From NCBI GenBank assembly GCA_947380655.1, contig CANCRX010000075.1, forward strand, positions 1-14,312: DNA of 14,312 nt, written 5' to 3'. Source of the stretch: Alcaligenaceae bacterium (lineage in GTDB: Bacteria > Pseudomonadota > Gammaproteobacteria > Burkholderiales > Burkholderiaceae_B). Shown here piece after piece: positions 1-7,229 of the stretch. The first letter of the stretch is position 1. Each line of letters begins with the position of its first letter. Under the pieces are notes generated by a model. It was not told the origin of the DNA and ran no database searches. It saw only the letters and a list, made by a program, of their open reading frames with translations. The position numbers were made by a program, and so were the translations under genes.

Positions 1-128
1 AAAAGCAAAGCGCCACTAACGCGGTGCAAAATTGACACCTTACCGGCCATAGGCAGACGGTAATTCATCAAGTCAACTGGACTGATGTTGCGAAACTGAG
101 GACGCGGCTTTGGGGCTGTGTCAGACAT
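1..128 (-). CDS. sdhC: Succinate dehydrogenase cytochrome b556 subunit (N-terminal fragment, cut by window edge)
   Basis: Translating the minus strand from the ATG at 128-126 gives 42 open codons running off the window. SdhC is one of two membrane anchors of succinate dehydrogenase (complex II); it helps hold haem b and forms part of the ubiquinone site. The fragment contains RPQFRNIS, then NYRLP, then SILHRVSGALL, the usual start of betaproteobacterial SdhC. Ser32 and Arg36 align with the quinone-site Ser27 and Arg31 of E. coli SdhC. A GAGG Shine-Dalgarno (134-137, minus strand) lies 5 bases before the ATG, which fixes the start. sdhD, sdhA and sdhB would be expected beyond position 1, but that is family knowledge and is not visible. 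The upstream region carries an unusual phased repeat array. Confidence 0.9.
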   Translation of the reverse strand, partial: MSDTAPKPRPQFRNISPVDLMNYRLPMAGKVSILHRVSGALL

Positions 129-166
129 AACGACCTCGAAAAAACAACGATGGACTAGGGATAAAC

Positions 167-184
167 ACTATATTTTCGCCTATA
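167..184 (-). promoter_or_regulatory. Possible -10 elements for sdhC
   Basis: Two TATA-type hexamers lie between the repeat array and the sdhC start on the minus strand: TATAGT (172-167) and TATAGG (184-179). Neither has a convincing -35 box at 16-18 bp. That would fit a promoter relying on an activator bound at the upstream array, but it is weak evidence and the hexamers could be chance in AT-rich DNA. Confidence 0.25.
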
Positions 185-201
185 TGAAGGTTTGCTTCAA
201 A

Positions 202-267
202 TCGACTGAAAACTTAACTAAAGCTTAACTACCAATTAACTAAAAATTAATTAAAACTCACTAAAAC
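202..267 (-). repeat. 11-bp phased direct-repeat array upstream of sdhC, candidate response-regulator binding region
   Basis: On the plus strand TTAACTA starts at 214, 225 and 236, and TTAATTA at 247, exactly 11 bp apart each time. Degenerate copies flank them: TCGACTGAAAA from 202 and CTCACTAAAAC from 257. In the sdhC sense the unit reads TTTAGTTAANN. The array is one helical turn per unit, on one face of the DNA, and lies about 75-140 bp upstream of the sdhC start. Head-to-tail sites with 11-bp period are typical of OmpR/PhoB-type response regulators, including ArcA boxes (TGTTAA-like elements). Which protein binds here is unknown. Simple AT-richness is an alternative, but the strict phase over four units argues against it. 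Confidence 0.6.
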
Positions 268-339
268 AACTTAGTTTGCTTCTAACATGCACTTAAGTAA
301 TACAACTGAACATTAAACCAATTCGCCACGCAATCCCAA

Positions 340-1119
340 TTAATTCAAGCTATTGCGGTAATAGTAAGAATCTGTCAGGTAGTAACCGGTGCGCAATTCT
401 ACCGGACGGTCAGCGTAGGTATAAGAAATCCTGTCGGCACGCAGTAGAGGCGTTTCGGGCGCAACATGCAACAAGCCGGTGATTTCGGCATCAGCCAACA
501 CCGCACGCAGCTTTTCCTCTGCCCGCACCATACTCACGCCGAATTCCGTTTCGAATAATGCATAAAGCGGCCCGACATACTCACCCAGCAATTCCGCAGT
601 CAGGCCTTTAAAAAGACCGCCCGGTAGATAAATATCATCCACAACGGTTGGCACACCAGAGAAAGAAATCAAGCGGCGAATCGCAACAACCGGATCGCCT
701 GATTTGAGCTCCAGACTGCGCGCGACCTCTGCATTCGCCCGGATGCGACGGCAATCAAGAATACTGCTCTCCGCCGGCTGAGGTTCACCTTCGTTCGGGG
801 CGAGACGCAAAAAACGAAAGCGCACACGCGCCTCATGGTGGGTCGAGACAAAGGTGCCCTTACCTTGGCGACGCATCAGTAAATGTTCTGCGGCCAACTC
901 ATCAACCGCTTTGCGCACGGTACCCTGGCTCACCTGAAAACGCGCCGCAAGCTCGATCTCGCTCGGGATGGCCTCACCAGGTTTCCACTCACCCTGATCA
1001 AGAGACTGTAACAACAACGCCTTAATCTGCTGATACAGCGGACTAAACGCAGCAAGCCCCACACTGCGGGGGGCCGCTTGGACACCAGGCTGTGCGGAAT
1101 CAGTCATGTTGTTGGACAA
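340..1119 (-). CDS. GntR-family (HutC/UTRA subfamily) transcriptional regulator
   Basis: A 259-residue DNA-binding regulator. Residues about 26-93 form the GntR winged helix-turn-helix: PLYQQIKALL, then PGEAIPSEIELA, then the recognition region VSQGTVRKAVDELA, then the wing RRQGKGTFV. Residues about 100-255 form the UTRA effector-binding domain, with DDIYLP and a conserved end near RTGYYLTDSYYYR. UTRA domains bind small metabolites; the ligand here cannot be read from sequence, though a TCA-cycle or propionate intermediate would fit the context. It lies between sdhC (same strand) and divergent mdh, and a near-perfect 26-bp palindrome sits 52 bp before its start, so autoregulation is plausible. 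The start is uncertain: the reading frame opens with TTG at 1119 and an ATG follows at 1107 (255 residues); neither has a clear Shine-Dalgarno, and an in-frame stop at 1137-1135 excludes longer forms. I do not know an established gene name. Confidence 0.9.
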   Translation of the reverse strand: MSNNMTDSAQPGVQAAPRSVGLAAFSPLYQQIKALLLQSLDQGEWKPGEAIPSEIELAARFQVSQGTVRKAVDELAAEHLLMRRQGKGTFVSTHHEARVRFRFLRLAPNEGEPQPAESSILDCRRIRANAEVARSLELKSGDPVVAIRRLISFSGVPTVVDDIYLPGGLFKGLTAELLGEYVGPLYALFETEFGVSMVRAEEKLRAVLADAEITGLLHVAPETPLLRADRISYTYADRPVELRTGYYLTDSYYYRNSLN

Positions 1120-1171
1120 GGGATGAGTACATGCCTACATTGTGACACAGCTGACCTCACAAGTCCACAGC

Positions 1172-1197
1172 TCTTATGTCTTATATAAGATATAAGA
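1172..1197. promoter_or_regulatory. 26-bp palindromic operator candidate between the GntR regulator and mdh
   Basis: The two 13-base halves (1172-1184 and 1185-1197) are complementary at 12 of 13 positions, centred on CTTATATAAG. Bases 1178-1197 are identical to 9198-9217 upstream of acnB. It lies 4 bp upstream of the candidate mdh -35 box and also faces the regulator gene. A TATA-centred palindrome suits HutC-type GntR proteins. Binding by the neighbouring regulator is inferred from proximity and the repeat upstream of acnB. Confidence 0.7.
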
Positions 1198-1201
1198 TTG
1201 G

Positions 1202-1230
1202 TTGACGCAGCGCAATATTTCAACTAGCAT
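1202..1230 (+). promoter_or_regulatory. Candidate sigma-70 promoter of mdh
   Basis: TTGACG (1202-1207), a 17-base spacer, then TAGCAT (1225-1230). The -35 matches consensus at 5 of 6 and the -10 at 4 of 6. Transcription would start near 1237, giving a leader of about 100 bases before the mdh ATG. The arrangement of palindrome, -35, 17-base spacer and -10 repeats upstream of acnB, which strengthens both calls. Confidence 0.55.
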
Positions 1231-1339
1231 CCCGATCAGAATCTTTACCCGACCGATTCCGTGTTTTTTACGGGTCGAACGGGTCAAAAACGCTAAACTT
1301 GAAGTTTGAATTTTTAAATCAGTCCTTTCGGAGATTGTT

Positions 1340-2329
1340 ATGTCAAAACCCGCCATGCGAGTTGCTGTCACCGGTGCAGCAGGTCAGATCGGTTACGCCC
1401 TGTTGTTTCGTATTGCTTCGGGCGAAATGCTCGGCAAAGATCAGCCAGTGATTTTGCAGCTGCTTGAGATCCCTGACGAAAAAGCGCAAAAAGCGCTCAA
1501 AGGCGTCATGATGGAACTCGACGATTGCGCATTCCCCCTGCTGCAATCGATGACTGCACATAGCGATCCACGTGAAGCATTCAAAGACGCAGATGTCGCG
1601 TTGCTGGTTGGTTCGCGTCCACGCGGTCCAGGCATGGAACGCGCTGAATTGCTGGCTGTCAACGGCCAGATTTTCACCGCTCAGGGCAAGGCGCTAAACG
1701 ACGTCGCCAGCCGCAATGTCAAAGTGCTGGTTGTTGGTAATCCAGCAAACACCAACGCATACATCGCGATGAAATCGGCTCCCGATCTGCCAGCAAAGAA
1801 CTTCACCGCCATGCTGCGTCTGGACCATAACCGTGCGTTGTCACAGCTTGGCACCAAAATGGGCAAGCCTGTTGCAGACATTCAGAAAATGGCTGTCTGG
1901 GGTAATCACTCGCCCACAATGTATGCGGACTATCGTTTTGCAACGATCGGTGGCGAAAGCGTCGCCAAACTGATTAACGACGACGCATGGAATCGCGATG
2001 TATTCCTGCCAACCGTCGGCAAGCGTGGCGCAGCGATTATCGAGGCACGCGGTTTGTCTTCAGCCGCTTCGGCAGCCAACGCAGCGATCGATCACGTTCG
2101 TGACTGGGTACTCGGTACGAACGGCAAGTGGGTCACCATGGGCGTTCCTTCTGACGGCACCTATGGCATCCCTGAGGGCGTGATGTACGGCGTGCCAGTC
2201 ACCTGCGAAGGCGGCGAATACAAGCGCGTGACCGGTCTCGAAATTGATGCCTTCTCACGCGAGCGCATGGACCTCACTCTCAAAGAATTACTCGAAGAGC
2301 GTGAAGGTGTTGCTCACCTGTTGAAATAA
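1340..2329 (+). CDS. mdh: NAD-dependent malate dehydrogenase
   Basis: Cytoplasmic enzyme interconverting malate and oxaloacetate with NAD, the last step of the TCA cycle. It supplies the oxaloacetate used by citrate synthase and by the methylcitrate synthase encoded downstream. The 329 residues are full length for this family. The Rossmann motif is GAAGQIG (12-18). Glu43 at the end of the second beta strand (LLEIP) favours NAD over NADP. The substrate loop SRPRGPGMER carries Arg93, Arg95 and Arg101. VVGNPANTNA (131-140) contacts cofactor and substrate, and the catalytic pair is Asp162 (LRLDHNRA) with His190 (WGNHSPTMYAD). GGAG seven bases before the ATG supports the start. The gene diverges from the GntR regulator, follows the shared palindrome, and ends 11 bases before a strong terminator, so it is probably mostly monocistronic, with any readthrough feeding prpB. 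Confidence 0.97.
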   Translation: MSKPAMRVAVTGAAGQIGYALLFRIASGEMLGKDQPVILQLLEIPDEKAQKALKGVMMELDDCAFPLLQSMTAHSDPREAFKDADVALLVGSRPRGPGMERAELLAVNGQIFTAQGKALNDVASRNVKVLVVGNPANTNAYIAMKSAPDLPAKNFTAMLRLDHNRALSQLGTKMGKPVADIQKMAVWGNHSPTMYADYRFATIGGESVAKLINDDAWNRDVFLPTVGKRGAAIIEARGLSSAASAANAAIDHVRDWVLGTNGKWVTMGVPSDGTYGIPEGVMYGVPVTCEGGEYKRVTGLEIDAFSRERMDLTLKELLEEREGVAHLLK

Positions 2330-2340
2330 AGTAGATAAGG

Positions 2341-2369
2341 AATGGGCCCATTGATGGGCCCATTTTTTT
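2341..2369 (+). terminator. Intrinsic terminator after mdh
   Basis: A perfect 10-bp stem, AATGGGCCCA (2341-2350) with TGGGCCCATT (2355-2364), a TTGA loop and a run of seven T (2363-2369). It should stop most mdh transcripts ahead of prpB. Confidence 0.93.
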
Positions 2370-2385
2370 AACAATAATTATTGTT
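2370..2385. promoter_or_regulatory. Perfect 16-bp palindrome just before the prpB ribosome binding site
   Basis: AACAATAATTATTGTT is a perfect inverted repeat wedged between the T-run of the mdh terminator and the GGAG of prpB (2388-2391). It is unlike the mdh/acnB palindrome. It could be an operator for a propionate-responsive regulator not in this window, or a weak hairpin in the prpB leader. No sigma-70 or sigma-54 promoter is clear in the 68-base gap, so the prp start site is not placed. Confidence 0.4.
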
Positions 2386-2397
2386 CTGGAGTCAGGC

Positions 2398-3291
2398 ATG
2401 TCGAATCAAGCAACTGCTGGTCAACGTTTTCGCGCAGCACTCGCCGCGGAAAAACCCCTTCAAATTATCGGCGCCATTAATGCCAACCATGCATTGCTTG
2501 CCAAGCGCGCAGGCTTCAATGCCATCTATCTCTCCGGTGGCGGTGTCGCTGCTGGCTCACTCGGCCTGCCAGATCTGGGCATCAACACACTTGACGATGT
2601 GCTGACCGATGTGCGTCGTATTACCGATGTGTGCGATACACCACTGATCGTTGACATCGACACCGGCTTTGGTCCATCGGCATTCAATATTGCACGTACG
2701 ATCAAGAGCCTGATCAAATTCGGCGCGGCCGGTTGCCATATCGAAGACCAGGTCGGCGCCAAGCGTTGCGGCCATCGTCCAGGCAAAGAAATCGTGAGCA
2801 CTGAGGAAATGGCGGATCGCGTCAAAGCAGCAGCCGATGCACGCACAGACTCAAGTTTCTATCTGATCGCACGTACCGATGCTATCGCTGCTCAAGGTGT
2901 GGATGCGGCAATCGAGCGCTCACTGGCTTGCGTCGAAGCGGGTGCTGATGCAATTTTTGCCGAGGCCGCCTATGACCTCGCCACCTTTGACAAATTCGTC
3001 AAAGCCGTCAAAGTGCCTGTGCTCGCTAACATTACCGAATTCGGCCAGACACCACTCTTCACGCTCGAAGAATTGCGCTCAGTCAACGTCGGCATGGTGC
3101 TCTATCCCTTGTCAGCATTCCGTGCAATGAACAAAGCTGCAGAAACGGTGTATCAGGCAGTTCGCCGCGATGGCTCGCAGAAAAATGTGGTTGACCTGAT
3201 GCAAACCCGCGAAGAACTCTACGACCGTATCAATTACCACGCCTTTGAAGGCGCGCTCGACAAATTGTTTGCTGAAAACAAATCGAAATAA
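2398..3291 (+). CDS. prpB: 2-methylisocitrate lyase
   Basis: Cleaves 2-methylisocitrate to pyruvate and succinate, the last reaction of the methylcitrate cycle for propionyl-CoA disposal. The 297 residues match the family length. It is an isocitrate lyase/PEP mutase superfamily TIM barrel. The KRCGH signature (122-126) carries catalytic Cys124; this form, rather than the KKCGH of isocitrate lyase, marks PrpB. Asp85 and Asp87 in IVDIDTGFG, with Asp59, are the likely Mg-binding acidic residues, and YLSGGGVA (44-51) lines the substrate site. GGAG lies six bases before the ATG. It is the first gene of the apparent prpB-prpC-acnD-prpF set, with prpC 23 bases downstream, and probably needs its own promoter or readthrough because the mdh terminator lies just upstream. 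Confidence 0.96.
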   Translation: MSNQATAGQRFRAALAAEKPLQIIGAINANHALLAKRAGFNAIYLSGGGVAAGSLGLPDLGINTLDDVLTDVRRITDVCDTPLIVDIDTGFGPSAFNIARTIKSLIKFGAAGCHIEDQVGAKRCGHRPGKEIVSTEEMADRVKAAADARTDSSFYLIARTDAIAAQGVDAAIERSLACVEAGADAIFAEAAYDLATFDKFVKAVKVPVLANITEFGQTPLFTLEELRSVNVGMVLYPLSAFRAMNKAAETVYQAVRRDGSQKNVVDLMQTREELYDRINYHAFEGALDKLFAENKSK

Positions 3292-3314
3292 CGATCGAAC
3301 CAAGGAGAATCAAT

Positions 3315-4526
3315 ATGGCTACAAGCAAAAAAGTTGCAGCGAAAAAAACTGCTCCAGCAAAATCAGCCCCTGCAACTGAAGCAGCAGCTCCCGTATTCAA
3401 AGCAAAGAAATCGGTTGCACTCTCAGGCGTGACCGCCGGTAACACAGCACTGTGTACCGTTGGCCGTAGCGGCAACGATCTGAACTACCGCGGTTATGAC
3501 ATCCTCGATCTGGCTGATGTCAGCGAATTCGAAGAAGTCGCTCACCTCCTGATCCACGGCAAACTGCCCAACAAGGCCGAGCTTGCTGCCTACAAAGCAA
3601 AACTCAAAGCGCTGCGCGGGCTGCCCGCACAACTGCAAACAGTTCTCGAGTCGCTGCCTGCTGCCAGCCATCCAATGGACGTCATGCGAACAGCAGCTTC
3701 AGCGCTAGGCTGCATGCTGCCCGAGAAAGAAGACCACAACATCCCCGGCGCACGCGACATCGCTGACCGCCTGATGGCCAATCTGGGCTCCGCCCTGCTC
3801 TATTGGTATCACTACAGCCATAACGGTCGCATTATTGATGTGCAGACTGATGACGACACCATTGGCGGTCATTTCCTGCACTTGTTGCATGGCACCAAGC
3901 CAAATGCTGACTGGGTCCGTGCCATGCACACCTCATTGATTCTGTACGCAGAGCACGAGTTCAACGCCTCGACCTTTACCTGCCGTGTCATTGCCGGAAC
4001 AGGCTCAGACATGTACTCAGCGATCTCCGGTGGTATTGGCGCGTTGCGTGGTCCTAAGCATGGCGGTGCCAACGAAGTCGCTTTCGAAGTACAAAAACGC
4101 TACGAGAATCCCGCTGAAGCCGAAGCCGACATCCGCGCGCGTGTAGAAAACAAAGAAGTCGTAATCGGTTTTGGTCACCCTGTCTACACAATCGCCGACC
4201 CACGCAACAAAGTCATCAAGGAAGTTGCGCTGCGCTTGTCCAAAAAAGAAGGCACCACCAAGATGTATGACATCGCTGACCGTATCGAAGCAGTCATGTG
4301 GGATGCCAAAAAGATGTTTGCAAATCTGGACTGGTTCTCAGCCGTGTCCTATCACATGATGGGTGTTCCAACAGCGATGTTCACGCCTCTGTTTGTGATT
4401 GCGCGAACAGCGGGTTGGTCTGCCCACATCATCGAACAGCGTATCGACAACAAGATCATTCGTCCTGCCGCGAACTATACCGGCCCCGATGATCAGAAAT
4501 TCGTTCCGCTCGCGAAACGAAAGTAA
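3315..4526 (+). CDS. prpC: 2-methylcitrate synthase
   Basis: Condenses propionyl-CoA with oxaloacetate to give 2-methylcitrate and CoA, the entry step of the methylcitrate cycle. The 403 residues form a citrate synthase fold. Catalytic residues are His249 (GPKHGGANE), His288 (GFGHPVYTIADPRNKV) and Asp339 (NLDWFSAVSYHMMGVP). The last motif and FTPLFVIAR are typical of PrpC rather than GltA, and the small-molecule-regulated N-terminal domain of GltA is absent. An AAGGAG eight bases before the ATG fixes the start, and no ATG occurs again until residue 122. The first 30 or so residues are an odd Lys/Ala/Pro-rich low-complexity tail; family similarity begins near FKAKKSVALSGV (28-39). Most PrpC proteins start only a few residues before that point. 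The gene lies 23 bases after prpB; a weak hairpin separates it from acnD. Confidence 0.95.
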   Translation: MATSKKVAAKKTAPAKSAPATEAAAPVFKAKKSVALSGVTAGNTALCTVGRSGNDLNYRGYDILDLADVSEFEEVAHLLIHGKLPNKAELAAYKAKLKALRGLPAQLQTVLESLPAASHPMDVMRTAASALGCMLPEKEDHNIPGARDIADRLMANLGSALLYWYHYSHNGRIIDVQTDDDTIGGHFLHLLHGTKPNADWVRAMHTSLILYAEHEFNASTFTCRVIAGTGSDMYSAISGGIGALRGPKHGGANEVAFEVQKRYENPAEAEADIRARVENKEVVIGFGHPVYTIADPRNKVIKEVALRLSKKEGTTKMYDIADRIEAVMWDAKKMFANLDWFSAVSYHMMGVPTAMFTPLFVIARTAGWSAHIIEQRIDNKIIRPAANYTGPDDQKFVPLAKRK

Positions 4527-4536
4527 TTAAAAGACG

Positions 4537-4575
4537 AAGGGGGGTATGGCAAATCGTCACTCTCCCCCTTTACTT
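4537..4575 (+). other. Weak hairpin between prpC and acnD, possible attenuator
   Basis: AAGGGGG (4537-4543) can pair with CCCCCTT (4564-4570), leaving a 20-base loop and a poor T-rich tail (TTTACTTTT). It is GC-strong, but the large loop and interrupted T-run make an efficient terminator unlikely. Partial termination or protection of the prpBC mRNA end is possible. Confidence 0.3.
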
Positions 4576-4637
4576 TTCCGCATTCTGGCCGCGCAGGATA
4601 TGGCGCGCCTGACAATCATTTCTTTCCAAGAATCGAC

Positions 4638-7229
4638 ATGAACACTGCGAACCGCAAACCTCTGCCCGGCACCAAACTCGACTATTTCGATACACGCGCC
4701 GCAGTAGACGCTATCCAGCCCGGCGCCTACGACAAGCTGCCCTACACGTCACGCGTGCTGGCAGAAAATCTGGTGCGCCGCTGCGATCCAGCCACACTCA
4801 ATGCCTCATTGAGCCAACTGATTGAGCGCAAGCAGGACCTGGATTTCCCATGGTTCCCCGCACGTGTGGTGTGTCACGATATTCTTGGGCAAACAGCACT
4901 GGTCGATCTCGCAGGTTTGCGTGATGCAATCGCTTCACAAGGTGGCGATCCCGCGCTGGTTAATCCCGTTGTTCCAACGCAATTAATTGTTGATCACTCA
5001 CTTGCTGTGGAGTGTGGTGGTTTTGATCCAGATGCATTTGAAAAAAACCGCGCGATCGAAGATCGTCGTAACGAAGACCGTTTTCACTTCATTAACTGGA
5101 CCAAAAAGACATTCAAGAATGTCGATGTCATTCCACCAGGCAATGGCATCATGCACCAGATTAATCTGGAGCGTATGTCGCCTGTGATTCACGCTCAGGA
5201 CGGTATTGCTTTTCCTGACACACTCGTCGGTACAGATAGCCATACTCCTCACGTTGACGCGCTGGGCGTGATCGCAATCGGTGTAGGTGGACTCGAAGCA
5301 GAAAGTGTGATGCTCGGACGTGCCTCATGGATGCGCCTGCCCGACATCATTGGTGTTGAGTTGACAGGCAAACTGCAGCCAGGCATCACAGCGACCGACC
5401 TGGTGCTGGCGCTGACTGAATTCCTGCGTAATCAAAAAGTGGTTTCCTCGTATCTGGAGTTCTTCGGTGAAGGCGCTGCTCACCTGACGCTCGGTGATCG
5501 CGCCACCATCTCCAACATGACGCCTGAGTACGGAGCGACCGCTGCGATGTTCTACATCGATCAGCAAACCATCGACTACCTGCGTCTGACAGGCCGTGAG
5601 GAAGATCAAGTCAAACTCGTTGAGACCTATGCCAAGCAGGCCGGTTTGTGGGCAGACAGCCTCAAAACTGCCGAGTACGAACGTGTACTGCAATTTGATC
5701 TCTCAACAGTAGTGCGCAACATTGCTGGCCCATCGAATCCACATCGCCGCGTTGCAACCTCTGACCTTGCTGCAAAAGGTATTTCCGGTGTAGTTGAAAA
5801 CGAGCCAGGCAAAATGCCTGACGGTGCAGTCATCATCGCAGCCATTACAAGCTGCACCAACACCAGCAACCCACGCAATGTGATCGCAGCAGGTCTGCTC
5901 GCGCGTAACGCCAATGCGCGCGGCCTCACACGCAAGCCCTGGGTCAAGAGCTCGCTCGCCCCTGGCTCCAAGACCGTTGAACTCTACCTCGAGGAAGCGA
6001 AGCTCAAAACCGAACTTGAAAGACTCGGTTTCGGTATCGTGGCGTTTGCCTGCACAACCTGTAACGGTATGTCCGGTGCACTCGACCCCGTGATTCAGCA
6101 GGAAATCATCGAGCGTGACCTGTATGCAACCGCCGTATTATCTGGCAACCGAAACTTTGACGGTCGCATTCATCCTTACGCCAAACAAGCTTTCCTGGCC
6201 TCGCCCCCATTAGTGGTCGCTTACGCGATCGCAGGCACCATCCGTTTTGATATCGAAAAAGACGTGCTGGGTACCGATAAAGATGGCAAGCCTGTGATGC
6301 TCAAAGACATCTGGCCAACCGATGCAGAGATCGATGCGATTGTGAAATCAAGCGTCAAGCCCGCACAGTTCCGTAAAGTCTACGAGCCAATGTTTGCGGC
6401 CACGGTAGACACAGGTGAAAAACTCAGCCCGCTGTATGACTGGCGCGCTCAGAGCACCTACATCCGCCGCCCTCCCTACTGGGAAGGCGCACTCGCCGGC
6501 GAGCGCACACTCAAAGGCATGCTGCCACTGGCCGTGCTAGGTGACAACATCACGACTGATCACCTGTCTCCATCAAACGCCATCATGCTCGACAGCGCAG
6601 CGGGTGAGTATCTGGCCAAAATGGGTTTACCAGAAGAGGATTTCAATTCCTACGCCACGCATCGTGGTGATCACCTGACCGCACAACGTGCAACCTTTGC
6701 CAATCCTAAACTGCTCAACGAGATGGTGATGGAAAACGGCAAGATCAAGCAAGGTTCCCTTGCACGCATCGAACCAGAAGGCAAAGTCACTCGCATGTGG
6801 GAAGCCATCGAAACCTATATGGAACGCAAACAGCCACTCATCATCGTGGCTGGTGCCGACTACGGTCAGGGTTCCTCACGTGACTGGGCAGCCAAGGGCG
6901 TTCGTCTGGCAGGTGTAGAAGCCATCGTTGCCGAAGGTTTTGAACGCATCCACCGCACCAACCTGGTGGGTATGGGTGTACTGCCGCTGGAATTCAAGGC
7001 AGGCGTTAATCGCAAGACACTCAATCTCGATGGCACAGAAACCTATGACGTGCTGGGTGCGCGCACGCCATTGGCCACTCTTACGCTGGTCATCACACGC
7101 AGAAACGGCGAGCGCCTGGAGGTACCTGTCACCTGCCGTCTCGACACGGCAGAGGAAGTCTCGATCTACGATGCCGGTGGCGTATTGCAGCGTTTTGCTC
7201 AGGATTTTCTTGAGTCATCCGCGGCGTAA
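4638..7229 (+). CDS. acnD: Fe/S-dependent 2-methylcitrate dehydratase (AcnD)
   Basis: Aconitase-superfamily enzyme that dehydrates 2-methylcitrate to 2-methyl-trans-aconitate in the cytoplasm. With PrpF it replaces the cofactor-free PrpD. The 863 residues are full length. The [4Fe-4S] ligands are Cys406 (SCTNTSNP) and Cys472 and Cys475 (ACTTCNG). Other aconitase motifs include VDHSLAVECGG (118-128), PPGNGIMHQINLE (166-178) and LVGTDSHTPH (196-205). The C-terminal swivel domain has GQGSSRDWAAKG. The PPGNGIMHQINLE/DSHTPHVDALG pattern and the pairing with prpF favour AcnD over AcnA, and a separate acnA lies downstream. The start is set by family alignment (MNTANRKPLPGTKLDYF); the ribosome site is weak. 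The 111-base gap from prpC shows no convincing promoter. The product name varies in databases (often 2-methylisocitrate dehydratase). Confidence 0.95.
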   Translation: MNTANRKPLPGTKLDYFDTRAAVDAIQPGAYDKLPYTSRVLAENLVRRCDPATLNASLSQLIERKQDLDFPWFPARVVCHDILGQTALVDLAGLRDAIASQGGDPALVNPVVPTQLIVDHSLAVECGGFDPDAFEKNRAIEDRRNEDRFHFINWTKKTFKNVDVIPPGNGIMHQINLERMSPVIHAQDGIAFPDTLVGTDSHTPHVDALGVIAIGVGGLEAESVMLGRASWMRLPDIIGVELTGKLQPGITATDLVLALTEFLRNQKVVSSYLEFFGEGAAHLTLGDRATISNMTPEYGATAAMFYIDQQTIDYLRLTGREEDQVKLVETYAKQAGLWADSLKTAEYERVLQFDLSTVVRNIAGPSNPHRRVATSDLAAKGISGVVENEPGKMPDGAVIIAAITSCTNTSNPRNVIAAGLLARNANARGLTRKPWVKSSLAPGSKTVELYLEEAKLKTELERLGFGIVAFACTTCNGMSGALDPVIQQEIIERDLYATAVLSGNRNFDGRIHPYAKQAFLASPPLVVAYAIAGTIRFDIEKDVLGTDKDGKPVMLKDIWPTDAEIDAIVKSSVKPAQFRKVYEPMFAATVDTGEKLSPLYDWRAQSTYIRRPPYWEGALAGERTLKGMLPLAVLGDNITTDHLSPSNAIMLDSAAGEYLAKMGLPEEDFNSYATHRGDHLTAQRATFANPKLLNEMVMENGKIKQGSLARIEPEGKVTRMWEAIETYMERKQPLIIVAGADYGQGSSRDWAAKGVRLAGVEAIVAEGFERIHRTNLVGMGVLPLEFKAGVNRKTLNLDGTETYDVLGARTPLATLTLVITRRNGERLEVPVTCRLDTAEEVSIYDAGGVLQRFAQDFLESSAA

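Noticed and set aside
1174..1371. Minus-strand 65-codon frame crossing the mdh start and promoter region
   Set aside because: It reads through the palindrome and promoter, has no ribosome site and encodes nothing recognisable.
2310..2338. Possible prpB promoter at the end of mdh (TTGCTC with a TAGATA/AGATAA -10)
   Set aside because: The -10 matches only 3 of 6, and transcripts from it would run straight into the mdh terminator.
4572..4637. Sigma-54 type promoter before acnD (TGGC...GC patterns)
   Set aside because: The spacing between GG and GC elements does not fit the -24/-12 pattern.
5325..5971. Open frames antisense to acnD of about 115-120 codons
   Set aside because: They mirror the strongly conserved acnD reading frame, have no recognisable domain, and are expected by chance opposite GC-biased genes. 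The same holds for the other antisense frames over prpB, prpC, acnB and acnA.
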